DNA from: Bifidobacterium breve
GTDB taxonomy: Bacteria > Actinomycetota > Actinomycetes > S36-B12
Length of the DNA: 9,812 bases
NCBI GenBank assembly: GCA_945900705.1
Contig: CAMDKJ010000053.1
Span: 1-9,812 of the forward strand
Direction of reading: 5' to 3'
Under the pieces are notes generated by a model. That model was not told the origin of the DNA, made no database searches, and saw only the letters and a list, made by a program, of their open reading frames with translations. Positions 1 through 6,718 of this stretch are shown here, piece by piece. Numbering within the stretch: the stretch's first letter is position 1; each line of letters starts with the position of its first letter. The translations under genes and the position numbers were made by a program.

Positions 1-700
1 GGCGCGTATATAGCTCTAGAAAAGTCTGCGCATCCGGCTGTCCTAACACCGTGCTAGAAACCGGTTCGTCAAGTCCATTAAGAGGCCTCAACTCCGCCGT
101 CCAGTGCGGATTTGGCAAAAATCGCACGTCGGCAACCAGGTCTGCATCCACCGGGATACCGTATTTAAACCCGAAGGACATGACGGTGGCATGCAGAGCC
201 ATTACATCCTCGTGTCCGAATGCGGCCTCAATCTTGCGGCGCAAATCATGAACATTTAGCGCGGTGGTATCAATTACCACGTCAGCGATTGCCCGCATAT
301 CTCCGAGCGCGATGCGCTCAGCAGTCAGGCCGTCGGTAATTCGCAAGCTGCCTTGCAGTGGATGCGGACGCCTAGAACTTTCGAAGCGACGAACTAGTGA
401 CTCATCGGATGACTCCAGAAAGAGAGTACGAACCGGAATCCCCTCCCGACCTAAAGACTCAAGAGTACGGTTGAGATCGCGGAAGAAAGATTTACCGCGC
501 ACATCTACGACAACCGCGATCCGCGAAATATCTTCACTCCCGCGGGCTAACTCAACAGCTTGCTGCAACATGGAAGGCGGGAGGTTGTCGATGACAAACC
601 AACCAATGTCTTCAAGCACATGTGCTGCTGTAGACCTTCCAGCACCCGACATCCCGGTCACCAGAACCACATCGAAGGTGCCTGAGTCCGCACTATCCAT
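1..700 (-). CDS. rapZ: RapZ/YvcJ-family P-loop nucleotide-binding protein, C-terminus cut off by window edge
   Basis: The reading frame is open from an ATG at 700 to the window edge, giving 233 residues of a family usually near 285; about 50 C-terminal residues lie outside. The Walker A loop is G16-M-S-G-A-G-R-S-T24, with Arg where most phyla have Lys; from memory this is usual in actinobacterial homologues. The segment IDNLPP (about residues 37-42) and the late block FGFKYG-P-DADLV-DVRFLPNP (about 172-197) are family hallmarks. RapZ-type proteins hydrolyse nucleotides. In enterobacteria the protein is an RNA-binding adaptor controlling amino-sugar synthesis; its role in actinobacteria is less clear. 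The ATG lies inside the last codons of uvrC (8-bp overlap). AGGAGG at 715-720 is 14 nt upstream, so translation is probably coupled to uvrC. In many Gram-positives whiA follows; that cannot be seen here. No frameshift is visible. The family call is secure, the precise role is not. Confidence 0.93.
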   Translation of the reverse strand, partial: MDSADSGTFDVVLVTGMSGAGRSTAAHVLEDIGWFVIDNLPPSMLQQAVELARGSEDISRIAVVVDVRGKSFFRDLNRTLESLGREGIPVRTLFLESSDESLVRRFESSRRPHPLQGSLRITDGLTAERIALGDMRAIADVVIDTTALNVHDLRRKIEAAFGHEDVMALHATVMSFGFKYGIPVDADLVADVRFLPNPHWTAELRPLNGLDEPVSSTVLGQPDAQTFLELYTR

Positions 701-2582
701 CAGTAGTCACGACCCCTCCTAGGGTATCAAGTTGTGTCTGATCATTTAGGGCTGCCGCAATTGTCTCAGCAAGAACCGGACCAATACCAGCAACCGTGCT
801 TAATTCAGGCGCAGACGCCGCCCGTAGCGCACGCACGCTGCCAAAATGCCGCAGCAAGGCCTTGGCCCGAACCGGGCCCAGCCCAGCAATATCGTCAAGG
901 GCGCTAACCGTTGAGCGCTTACCTCGGCGTTTTCTGTGTAGTCCGATCGCGGTGCGGTGTGCCTCGTCGCGCACCCGCTGAAGTAGGTACAAAGCCTCAC
1001 TGGTTCGCGGCAAGATCACCGGGTCGGGGTCATCCGGGAGCCACACTTCTTCGAGGCGCTTGGCCAAGCCGATTACCGGTACATCGGTAACTCCAGCCGC
1101 CATCAAGGCATCCTGGGCCGCCCGTACCTGTGGTTGACCGCCATCGATCACCAATAACCCTGGCGGGTAGGCGAAAAGGCGCCTTTGGTCATCAGCTGCT
1201 GCTTCAACGATTTCATCATCACGTGACTTAAATCGCCGGGCCACCACCTCTGCTACCGCACCGGTGTCATCGGCTGTGACCGTCTTAATGATGAAGCTGC
1301 GGTAGTCGCGTTTCTTCGGCAAGGCGTCTTCGAAGACCACCAAAGACGCAACGGTGTCTTGGCCCTGCAAGGTCGAGATGTCAATACATTCGATCCGCAA
1401 GGGCGCGTCGGCCAAACCCAGCGCCTCCTTCAATTCCTGCAACGCTTTGCTCCGCGCAGTAATATCCGAGGATCTCCGCAACTTATGGAGCGTCAACGTG
1501 TGTTGCGCATTGGCGGCGGCCGTCTCCATTAACGCTCGCTTATCGCCGCGCTGTGGTACGCGTACCGATACTGCTGAACCGCGCTTTTGAGTGAGCCACG
1601 ATTCCCAAACGCTATTGGACTCCAATGCTAAAGAGATCAAGACTTCACGCGGAATATCGATTTCGTCATCGTAGATTCGTTGCAGCACTCTCCCCAGATA
1701 GCCGCTGCTAGTGAGATCTTCAGACTTTTCAAGAATGAAACCTCGCTCACCACGAATCCTGCCATCACGCACATGGAAGATTTGAACTCCGGCTTCGAGT
1801 GTGTCTTCGACCATTGCGACTACATCCGCATCAGTGCCATCTGCGAAGACAACGGCATTGCGCTCCATGACTGCACGAAGTGCGCCAACTCTATCTCGCA
1901 AGCGGCCGGCTTCCTCATAACTTTGTGATTTCGAGGCGGCGAGCATTGACCGCTCAAGGTCTCTGATAAACGACTCACCCTGCCCTGCCATAAATGAGCA
2001 GAAGTCATTGACCAGCACTCGATAATCCGCGGGGCTGATTCGGTCTACGCATGGAGCACTGCACTTGCCGATGTATCCGAGTAGGCATGGGCGCCCTACC
2101 TGCTTGGCCCTCCGATATACCCCGTCACGGCAGGATCTAATGGGGAATACTTTCAATACCTGATCAAGGGTGTCGCGGATCGCCCAAGCGTGGGCGTAAG
2201 GGCCAAAGTACCTCGTACCTTTTCGCTTGACCTCCCGCACTACTGAGACCCGCGGGTACTCCTCACCAACGGTCACCGCAAGATATGGGTAGGTCTTGTC
2301 ATCACGAAATTTCACATTGAAGCGTGGGTCGAACTCCTTAATCCAGGCAAACTCAAGTGTCAGTGCCTCAACCTCGGTTCCAACCACCACCCAGTCAACG
2401 CTCATTGCACTTTCCACCAGTGACCGTGTTCTGGAGTGCAGCGTCTCCGGATCGGCGAAATAGCTACCCAACCGCGACCGCAAGTTCGTGGCTTTACCAA
2501 CGTAAATGACGCGCCCATGCACATCGCGGAAGCGATAAACCCCAGGGACAGTGGGGATATCTCGCGGGCGTGGCGGGGTCAC
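693..2582 (-). CDS. uvrC: UvrC, dual-incision nuclease subunit of the UvrABC excinuclease
   Basis: The 629-residue protein has full family length. UvrC makes the 3' and 5' cuts around a lesion after UvrB has marked it. Domains in order: GIY-YIG nuclease (G14-V-Y16, Y27-V-G29, conserved Glu77) for the 3' cut; a four-cysteine segment (C151, C166, C174, C178) matching the reported Fe-S ligands of E. coli UvrC; a UVR helix pair near 210-240 that binds UvrB; an RNase H-like nuclease for the 5' cut, with D401 in ECIDIS, D438 or D439, D480 in VIDGG and H542; and tandem helix-hairpin-helix DNA-binding motifs at about 563-612. The start is GTG. It is forced, because no other ATG, GTG or TTG lies in frame between the Rieske stop codon and the GIY motif. 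No Shine-Dalgarno sequence is obvious in the 27-bp gap, so coupling to the Rieske gene is likely. The stop is TAG, overlapping rapZ. Confidence 0.98.
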   Translation of the reverse strand: MTPPRPRDIPTVPGVYRFRDVHGRVIYVGKATNLRSRLGSYFADPETLHSRTRSLVESAMSVDWVVVGTEVEALTLEFAWIKEFDPRFNVKFRDDKTYPYLAVTVGEEYPRVSVVREVKRKGTRYFGPYAHAWAIRDTLDQVLKVFPIRSCRDGVYRRAKQVGRPCLLGYIGKCSAPCVDRISPADYRVLVNDFCSFMAGQGESFIRDLERSMLAASKSQSYEEAGRLRDRVGALRAVMERNAVVFADGTDADVVAMVEDTLEAGVQIFHVRDGRIRGERGFILEKSEDLTSSGYLGRVLQRIYDDEIDIPREVLISLALESNSVWESWLTQKRGSAVSVRVPQRGDKRALMETAAANAQHTLTLHKLRRSSDITARSKALQELKEALGLADAPLRIECIDISTLQGQDTVASLVVFEDALPKKRDYRSFIIKTVTADDTGAVAEVVARRFKSRDDEIVEAAADDQRRLFAYPPGLLVIDGGQPQVRAAQDALMAAGVTDVPVIGLAKRLEEVWLPDDPDPVILPRTSEALYLLQRVRDEAHRTAIGLHRKRRGKRSTVSALDDIAGLGPVRAKALLRHFGSVRALRAASAPELSTVAGIGPVLAETIAAALNDQTQLDTLGGVVTTDG

Positions 2583-2609
2583 AAGGCTTGACGTTAGCCC
2601 AAGGACAAA

Positions 2610-3086
2610 TTACGCCAGGACGATGCTGTCGCCCTGTACCGCGATGGAGGCAGCCGTCAGCCCCTGTACAGCCGGGCCTTGCACCACGGCGCCGTCTTCG
2701 GCCGAAAATAGTGACCCGTGGCACGGGCAAACAATTTCGTTCTCCGCTACCTCGGAAACTAGACAACCCTGATGCGGGCAGATCGCGGTGAAAGCCTTGA
2801 AAGTGCCAGCGACCGGCTGGGTAATTACGATCGGTGGTTCGGGGACTATCACTCCCCCGCCAACGGGAATCTCACTGACCGATGCCAACGCCCCCGCAAC
2901 CGGCGTGGTGGCGGCAGGTGCCCCGGTTGCCGGTGCGGACGCGGCCCCGGTTGCCGGTGCGCCAGTGGTCGCTTCGGTTGCGGTTGAGTCTGCTCCCCCG
3001 CAAGCCGCCAAGGCCCCACCGGCAAGTACCAATCCGCCCGCGGTCAAAATCGTGCGGCGCTGCACGTCAACCTGCTCGGTTTCCAT
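2610..3086 (-). CDS. Tat-exported lipoprotein with a Rieske [2Fe-2S] domain
   Basis: The 158-residue protein starts with a twin-arginine signal (R10-R11-T-I-L followed by a hydrophobic stretch) ending in a lipobox L-A-A-C29. This predicts folded export through Tat and lipid anchoring at Cys29 on the outer face of the membrane. An Ala/Thr/Pro/Gly-rich linker (about 31-70) leads to a small Rieske domain. Its two motifs are C103-P-H105-Q-G-C108 and C120-P-C122-H123-G-S. C103, H105, C120 and H123 should bind the cluster, and C108 and C122 should form the usual disulfide. It is shorter than the cytochrome bc complex subunit QcrA and has no multi-helix anchor, so it is a stand-alone extracytoplasmic electron-transfer protein with unknown partners. 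It lies 16 bp after uvrA and 27 bp before uvrC and is probably co-transcribed. The ATG is supported by AAGGAG 5 nt upstream. Confidence 0.93.
   Translation of the reverse strand: METEQVDVQRRTILTAGGLVLAGGALAACGGADSTATEATTGAPATGAASAPATGAPAATTPVAGALASVSEIPVGGGVIVPEPPIVITQPVAGTFKAFTAICPHQGCLVSEVAENEIVCPCHGSLFSAEDGAVVQGPAVQGLTAASIAVQGDSIVLA
2920..2961. repeat. Two copies of an 18-bp direct repeat in the Rieske linker
   Basis: The same 18-bp unit occurs at 2920-2937 and 2944-2961, a 24-bp period. It codes (minus strand) for two copies of an APATGA-type segment in the linker between the lipidated cysteine and the Rieske domain. The period equals eight codons, so gain or loss of a unit would keep the frame and only change the tether length. 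Confidence 0.85.
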
Positions 3087-3091
3087 GATTT

Positions 3092-3097
3092 CTCCTT
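3092..3097 (-). promoter_or_regulatory. Ribosome-binding site of the Rieske gene
   Basis: AAGGAG on the minus strand lies 5 nt before the ATG at 3086 and within the 16-bp gap after the uvrA stop. It fixes the start and shows that this gene has its own strong initiation signal, unlike uvrC downstream. Confidence 0.85.
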
Positions 3098-3102
3098 ATT
3101 CG

Positions 3103-5973
3103 TTAACTGGCCTGGGATGTCTTAAGTCTAGGTGGAGCGATACCAAGTCGCCCGCGGAGAAAATCACCGGTAAAACTACCCGCCGTCGTTGCCACGGTTT
3201 CCGGGGTTCCGGTTGCTATGACCAGCCCACCGCCTGATCCACCTTCGGGCCCCATGTCGATTACCCAGTCGGCCGTCTTGATGACATCGAGATTATGTTC
3301 AATCACAACCACGGTGTTGCCCTTGTCAACGAGTGACTGCAGCACACCGAGTAATTTGCGGATATCCTCGAAGTGCAATCCGGTCGTTGGCTCGTCGAGC
3401 ACGTAGATGGTGCGCCCGGTGGAGCGCTTTTGGAGTTCAGCCGCCAACTTCACCCGCTGTGCCTCACCACCGGACAGGGTCGGGGCTGACTGCCCCATCC
3501 GCACATAACCCAGCCCGACATCTACGAGGGTTGACAGGTGCCGGGCAATCGGTGGCACGGCCGCGAAAAACTCAAGGGCTTCTTCGATCGGCATATTGAG
3601 CACATCCGAGATGGTCTTGCCCTTGAAATGCACCTCGAGCGTTTCGCGGTTGTATCGCGATCCAAGGCACACTTCACAGGGCACATATACATCGGGCAGA
3701 AAATTCATCTCGATTTTGATGGTGCCATCACCTGAACAGGCCTCGCACCGCCCGCCCTTGACATTGAAACTAAAGCGCCCCTGCAGATACCCGCGCACTT
3801 TTGCCTCGGGGGTCTCTGCGAATATCTTGCGCACGTGATCGAAAACCCCGGTGTAAGTAGCCGGGTTACTGCGCGGGGTACGACCGATCGGGCTCTGATC
3901 AACGTGCACCACTTTGTCAATATGCTCGAGCCCGGTGACCTTCTTGTGCTTACCCGGCACCAGCCGGGCCCCGTTTAGATCACGGGCCATCACATTAAAC
4001 AAAACATCATTGACGAGGGTAGATTTGCCCGATCCACTGACCCCGGTAACAGCAATCATGGTGCCCAGCGGGAAGTCAACTGTCACGTTACGCAGATTGT
4101 GTTCAGCAGCTCCATGCACGGTAATAACTCGATCGGAGACCGGCCGCCGAACCATTGGCACGTCGATAGCGCGAGCACCCGATAAGTATTGTCCGGTGAT
4201 TGACGCCGGCTCGGTGAGTAAATCCGCGAGGGTGCCGCTGACCACAATTTCACCACCGTGCTCACCAGCGCCCGGCCCGATGTCAACGATCCAGTCGGCG
4301 GCGCGAATTGTGTCCTCATCATGCTCGACAACGATGAGCGTATTACCCAAATCCCTAAGCCTGATCAGAGTTTCAATCAACCGGTGATTATCACGCTGAT
4401 GCAACCCAATACTTGGCTCATCCAGCACGTACAAAACCCCAACCAGCCCTGAGCCGATTTGCGTTGCCAGCCGAATTCGCTGGGCCTCTCCTCCAGCTAA
4501 GGTGCCCGCTGGGCGATCAAGTGAAAGGTAATGTAGACCGACATCCATTAGAAATTGCAGCCGCTCATTGACCTCTTTGAGCACCCGCGTGGCAATTGTG
4601 GCATCGCGCTTGGAGAGCTTTAAACCGATTAGTAGATCTGCCATCTTGCCGATTGGTAATGCGGCTATCTCGGCAATCGAGTGCCCACTGATTGTCACTG
4701 CAAGTGACAACGGCTTGAGCCTGGCCCCATCGCATGCCGCACAAGGTACTTCGCGCATGAATCCCTCGAAACGCTCTCGGCCAGCGTCGCTGTCGGATTC
4801 GGAGTGACGCCGCTCGATGTATGGGATCACGCCTTCGTAGGTTGTGTAATAGGAGCGCTGACGGCCGTACCTATTGCGATACTTGACATGAACTTCGGTG
4901 TCGTGACCATAGAGCAGCGCTTTCTTCGCGCGCGCCGGCATTTTCTGCCACGGGCTATCCATATCGATATCAAGTTCTTCACACAATGTCTCGAGAAGTC
5001 GCTTGAAATAATCGGACACATTGCCACCCGCCCATGGCGCTATGGCTCCTTCGCGCACACTCAACTCGCCATTTGGCACCACCAATTCGGGCTCGACTTC
5101 GCGCCGAGTACCCAGACCGGTGCACTCGGGACAGGCCCCGAACGGTGAATTGAACGAGAAAGACCGCGGCTCAAGCTCTTCGAATGAAACACCGCATTTC
5201 ATGCAGGCTAGATGCTCACTAAATATTCGTTCGCGGTTGGGATCTTTCTCGGGTAGATCAATGAAATCAAGAACAACAACCCCACTTGATAGGCGCAGCG
5301 CCGTCTCCACCGAATCCGTCAAGCGTCGACGCGACTCAGCTTTCACCGTCAGGCGATCCACCACCACATCAATACTGTGTTTTTCCTGTTTTTTAAGTAT
5401 TGGCACTTCATCTAGGCCCACTACGACACCGTCAACACGTACGCGCGAGTACCCCTGCGACTGCAGCTGCCTGAACATCTCGCTGTATTCACCCTTGCGC
5501 TCACGCACCACCGGCGCTAGCACCTGGAACTTGGCGTCCGCGGTTAGTTCAAGAACTTGATCGACGATTTGCTGGGGCGCCTGTCTCGCGATCGCTGATC
5601 CGCAGTCTGGGCAGTGAGGCTTGCCGATGCGCGCATAAAGTAGTCGCAAATAGTCATAAACCTCAGTTATGGTGCCAACGGTTGATCGTGGGTTACGCGA
5701 TGTTGACTTCTGGTCAATTGAGACGGCTGGCGATAACCCCTCGATGAAATCCACATCAGGTTTGTCCATCTGGCCCAAAAACTGCCTGGCATAAGCCGAA
5801 AGGCTTTCGACATATCTACGCTGGCCTTCAGCAAAGATCGTGTCGAAGGCGAGGCTGGATTTGCCGGACCCCGATAGCCCCGTGAAGACAATCAGGGAGT
5901 CGCGCGGCAGCGCCAGCGAGACATCCTTAAGGTTGTGCTCGCGGGCACCGCGAACCACCAACTGGTCTGGCAC
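3103..5973 (-). CDS. uvrA: UvrA, ATPase damage-recognition subunit of the UvrABC excinuclease
   Basis: The 956-residue protein is of normal length. UvrA dimers find distorted DNA and load UvrB in an ATP-driven cycle in the cytosol. It has two fused ABC ATPase modules. Module 1: Walker A G32-LSGSGKSS40, ABC signature L492-A-G-G-E496, Walker B ending D518-E519. Module 2: Walker A G644-VSGSGKST652, signature LSGGE at 833-837, Walker B VLDEP near 858-862. Zinc-type cysteine pairs are at C257/C260 with C281/C284 and at C743/C746 with C766/C769; further CxxC pairs are at 121/124 and 411/414. The block SIDQKSTSRNPRSTVGT (85-101) is typical of the family. The one oddity is Ala493 in the first signature, where Ser is usual. 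The start is GTG, supported by GGAGG 7 nt upstream. It is the first gene of the block uvrA-Rieske-uvrC-rapZ and is divergent from the MBL hydrolase gene. Confidence 0.98.
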   Translation of the reverse strand: MPDQLVVRGAREHNLKDVSLALPRDSLIVFTGLSGSGKSSLAFDTIFAEGQRRYVESLSAYARQFLGQMDKPDVDFIEGLSPAVSIDQKSTSRNPRSTVGTITEVYDYLRLLYARIGKPHCPDCGSAIARQAPQQIVDQVLELTADAKFQVLAPVVRERKGEYSEMFRQLQSQGYSRVRVDGVVVGLDEVPILKKQEKHSIDVVVDRLTVKAESRRRLTDSVETALRLSSGVVVLDFIDLPEKDPNRERIFSEHLACMKCGVSFEELEPRSFSFNSPFGACPECTGLGTRREVEPELVVPNGELSVREGAIAPWAGGNVSDYFKRLLETLCEELDIDMDSPWQKMPARAKKALLYGHDTEVHVKYRNRYGRQRSYYTTYEGVIPYIERRHSESDSDAGRERFEGFMREVPCAACDGARLKPLSLAVTISGHSIAEIAALPIGKMADLLIGLKLSKRDATIATRVLKEVNERLQFLMDVGLHYLSLDRPAGTLAGGEAQRIRLATQIGSGLVGVLYVLDEPSIGLHQRDNHRLIETLIRLRDLGNTLIVVEHDEDTIRAADWIVDIGPGAGEHGGEIVVSGTLADLLTEPASITGQYLSGARAIDVPMVRRPVSDRVITVHGAAEHNLRNVTVDFPLGTMIAVTGVSGSGKSTLVNDVLFNVMARDLNGARLVPGKHKKVTGLEHIDKVVHVDQSPIGRTPRSNPATYTGVFDHVRKIFAETPEAKVRGYLQGRFSFNVKGGRCEACSGDGTIKIEMNFLPDVYVPCEVCLGSRYNRETLEVHFKGKTISDVLNMPIEEALEFFAAVPPIARHLSTLVDVGLGYVRMGQSAPTLSGGEAQRVKLAAELQKRSTGRTIYVLDEPTTGLHFEDIRKLLGVLQSLVDKGNTVVVIEHNLDVIKTADWVIDMGPEGGSGGGLVIATGTPETVATTAGSFTGDFLRGRLGIAPPRLKTSQAS

Positions 5974-5980
5974 TAGAAAG

Positions 5981-5985
5981 CCTCC
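5981..5985 (-). promoter_or_regulatory. Ribosome-binding site of uvrA
   Basis: GGAGG on the minus strand lies 7 nt before the GTG at 5973. It decides for this GTG as the start, and the resulting N-terminus (M-P-D-Q-L-V-V-R-G-A-R-E-H-N-L) fits the family. Confidence 0.85.
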
Positions 5986-5987
5986 GG

Positions 5988-6001
5988 CGAATCGGGTTTC
6001 C
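5988..6001. promoter_or_regulatory. Weak SOS (LexA)-box-like dyad upstream of uvrA
   Basis: The 14-mer CGAATCGGGTTTCC has GAA and TTC half-sites. It matches 7 of the 10 fixed positions of the Gram-positive consensus CGAAC-N4-GTTCG. It sits just upstream of the uvrA ribosome-binding site, where a repressor could block transcription. uvrA is LexA-controlled in several bacteria. The match is poor, and a 7/10 match also turns up inside the coaE coding fragment, so this is only a candidate. Confidence 0.22.
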
Positions 6002-6015
6002 GCCTTGAATTGGAC

Positions 6016-6019
6016 GGAG
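6016..6019 (+). promoter_or_regulatory. Ribosome-binding site of the MBL hydrolase gene
   Basis: GGAG lies 6 nt before the ATG at 6026 and supports that start over the internal GTG codon at residue 26, which falls inside a conserved segment. Confidence 0.75.
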
Positions 6020-6025
6020 ACGTAA

Positions 6026-6679
6026 ATGTATACCGGAAACGTAAAAGTCGGCGGACGCGCCGATGTCCACGAGCTGCCCTACCTCATTGTCAGCAAGCTT
6101 GCCGTGGGGCCCTACAACAACAATGCGTACCTCCTTCGCTGTCGGCGAACAGGCGTCCAACTCCTAATCGACGCCCCGAGTGAGCCCGAGCGACTTATTT
6201 CACTCATTGGAGCCGACGGCATCGAAACCGTGATTACCACCCATAGCCACCATGACCACTGGGGGGCACTTGCGGAGGTGGTCGCAGCCACCGGCGCTCA
6301 AACGGCCGCGCACCTACTCGATGCTCCGGATATCCCGGTCCCAACCGATCGCCTGCTGGCAGATCAAGATGACGTGACGGTTGGCGACTGCACCCTGACC
6401 GCAATCCACCTGGTTGGGCATACCCCTGGATCAATTGCCCTTCTCTACCGTGATCCGGATGGCCCCCCGCACCTATTCACCGGTGATTGTCTCTTCCCCG
6501 GCGGAGTTGGCAATACCGAGCAGGATGCGGCCCGTTTTACCTCGCTCCTAGGTGATGTGACCACGAAACTTTTCGACCGCCTACCCGATGAAACCTGGGT
6601 CTATCCGGGGCATGGCGATGACACCGATATTGGTAGCGAGCGACCCAATTTAGCCACTTGGCGTGAGCGCGGCTGGTAA
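6026..6679 (+). CDS. MBL-fold metallo-hydrolase, glyoxalase II-like
   Basis: This is a 217-residue soluble protein with no signal peptide, the only plus-strand gene in the window. All metal ligands of the glyoxalase II branch of the metallo-beta-lactamase fold are present: H73-S-H75-H-D77-H78 for the two metal sites, H132 in G-H-T-P-G-S, the bridging D154 in T-G-D-C, and H196 in Y-P-G-H-G. Family members usually hydrolyse thioesters or similar ester-like bonds. The full two-domain glyoxalase II carries an extra C-terminal substrate-binding domain that is absent here, so lactoylglutathione is not a safe guess and the substrate is unknown. The block VGPYNNNAYLLRC near 27-39 resembles homologues that I recall near uvrA in actinobacteria. 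It is divergent from uvrA (52 bp) and convergent with terC (39 bp), and is probably a single-gene transcript. The ATG start is supported by GGAG. Confidence 0.9.
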   Translation: MYTGNVKVGGRADVHELPYLIVSKLAVGPYNNNAYLLRCRRTGVQLLIDAPSEPERLISLIGADGIETVITTHSHHDHWGALAEVVAATGAQTAAHLLDAPDIPVPTDRLLADQDDVTVGDCTLTAIHLVGHTPGSIALLYRDPDGPPHLFTGDCLFPGGVGNTEQDAARFTSLLGDVTTKLFDRLPDETWVYPGHGDDTDIGSERPNLATWRERGW

Positions 6680-6718
6680 ACATTATTGGCGCCGGCCTCG
6701 TCGATCTCGCGCGCCTAG
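6680..6718. other. Convergent gap between the MBL hydrolase and terC genes
   Basis: The two genes meet tail to tail with 39 bp between stop codons. I see no classical terminator (GC stem plus T-run) on either strand. A weak stem that straddles the terC stop is listed under rejected items. Confidence 0.6.

Larger units (their letters stand above)
5974..6025. promoter_or_regulatory. Divergent intergenic region between uvrA and the MBL hydrolase gene
   Basis: These 52 bp separate the two start codons and must hold, or overlap, at least the uvrA promoter. They contain a ribosome-binding site for each gene and one imperfect dyad (separate entries). On the minus strand a TATACAT-like -10 element lies at about 6025-6031, just inside the MBL gene. 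It would put transcription start about 45 nt before the uvrA GTG, but I see no good -35 partner. No clear promoter for the plus-strand gene was found; it may start within the uvrA 5' end. Confidence 0.5.

Noticed and set aside
2788..3237. 149-codon plus-strand open frame rich in Ala, Pro and Val
   Set aside because: It is antisense to the Rieske gene and the end of uvrA. Its low-complexity composition mirrors the repeat linker on the other strand, and it has no recognisable domain.
3914..4387. 157-codon plus-strand open frame within uvrA
   Set aside because: It is a shadow of the conserved UvrA coding frame on the minus strand with no protein-like pattern of its own.
5389..5394. Run of six A on the uvrA coding strand, a possible frameshift site
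   Set aside because: The run is not phased as a slippery heptamer, and the protein is continuous and conserved on both sides.
5021..5560. 179-codon plus-strand open frame within uvrA
   Set aside because: It is antisense to a fully conserved part of UvrA, rich in Ser, Arg and Thr, and has no family features.
6005..6034. TTGAAT and TATACC as promoter hexamers for the plus-strand gene
   Set aside because: Transcription would start inside the coding region, after the well-supported ATG and its ribosome-binding site.
6020..6045. Direct repeat ACGTAAA twice, 19 bp apart, at the MBL gene start
   Set aside because: The unit is only 7 bp and the second copy is in coding sequence. It is likely chance.
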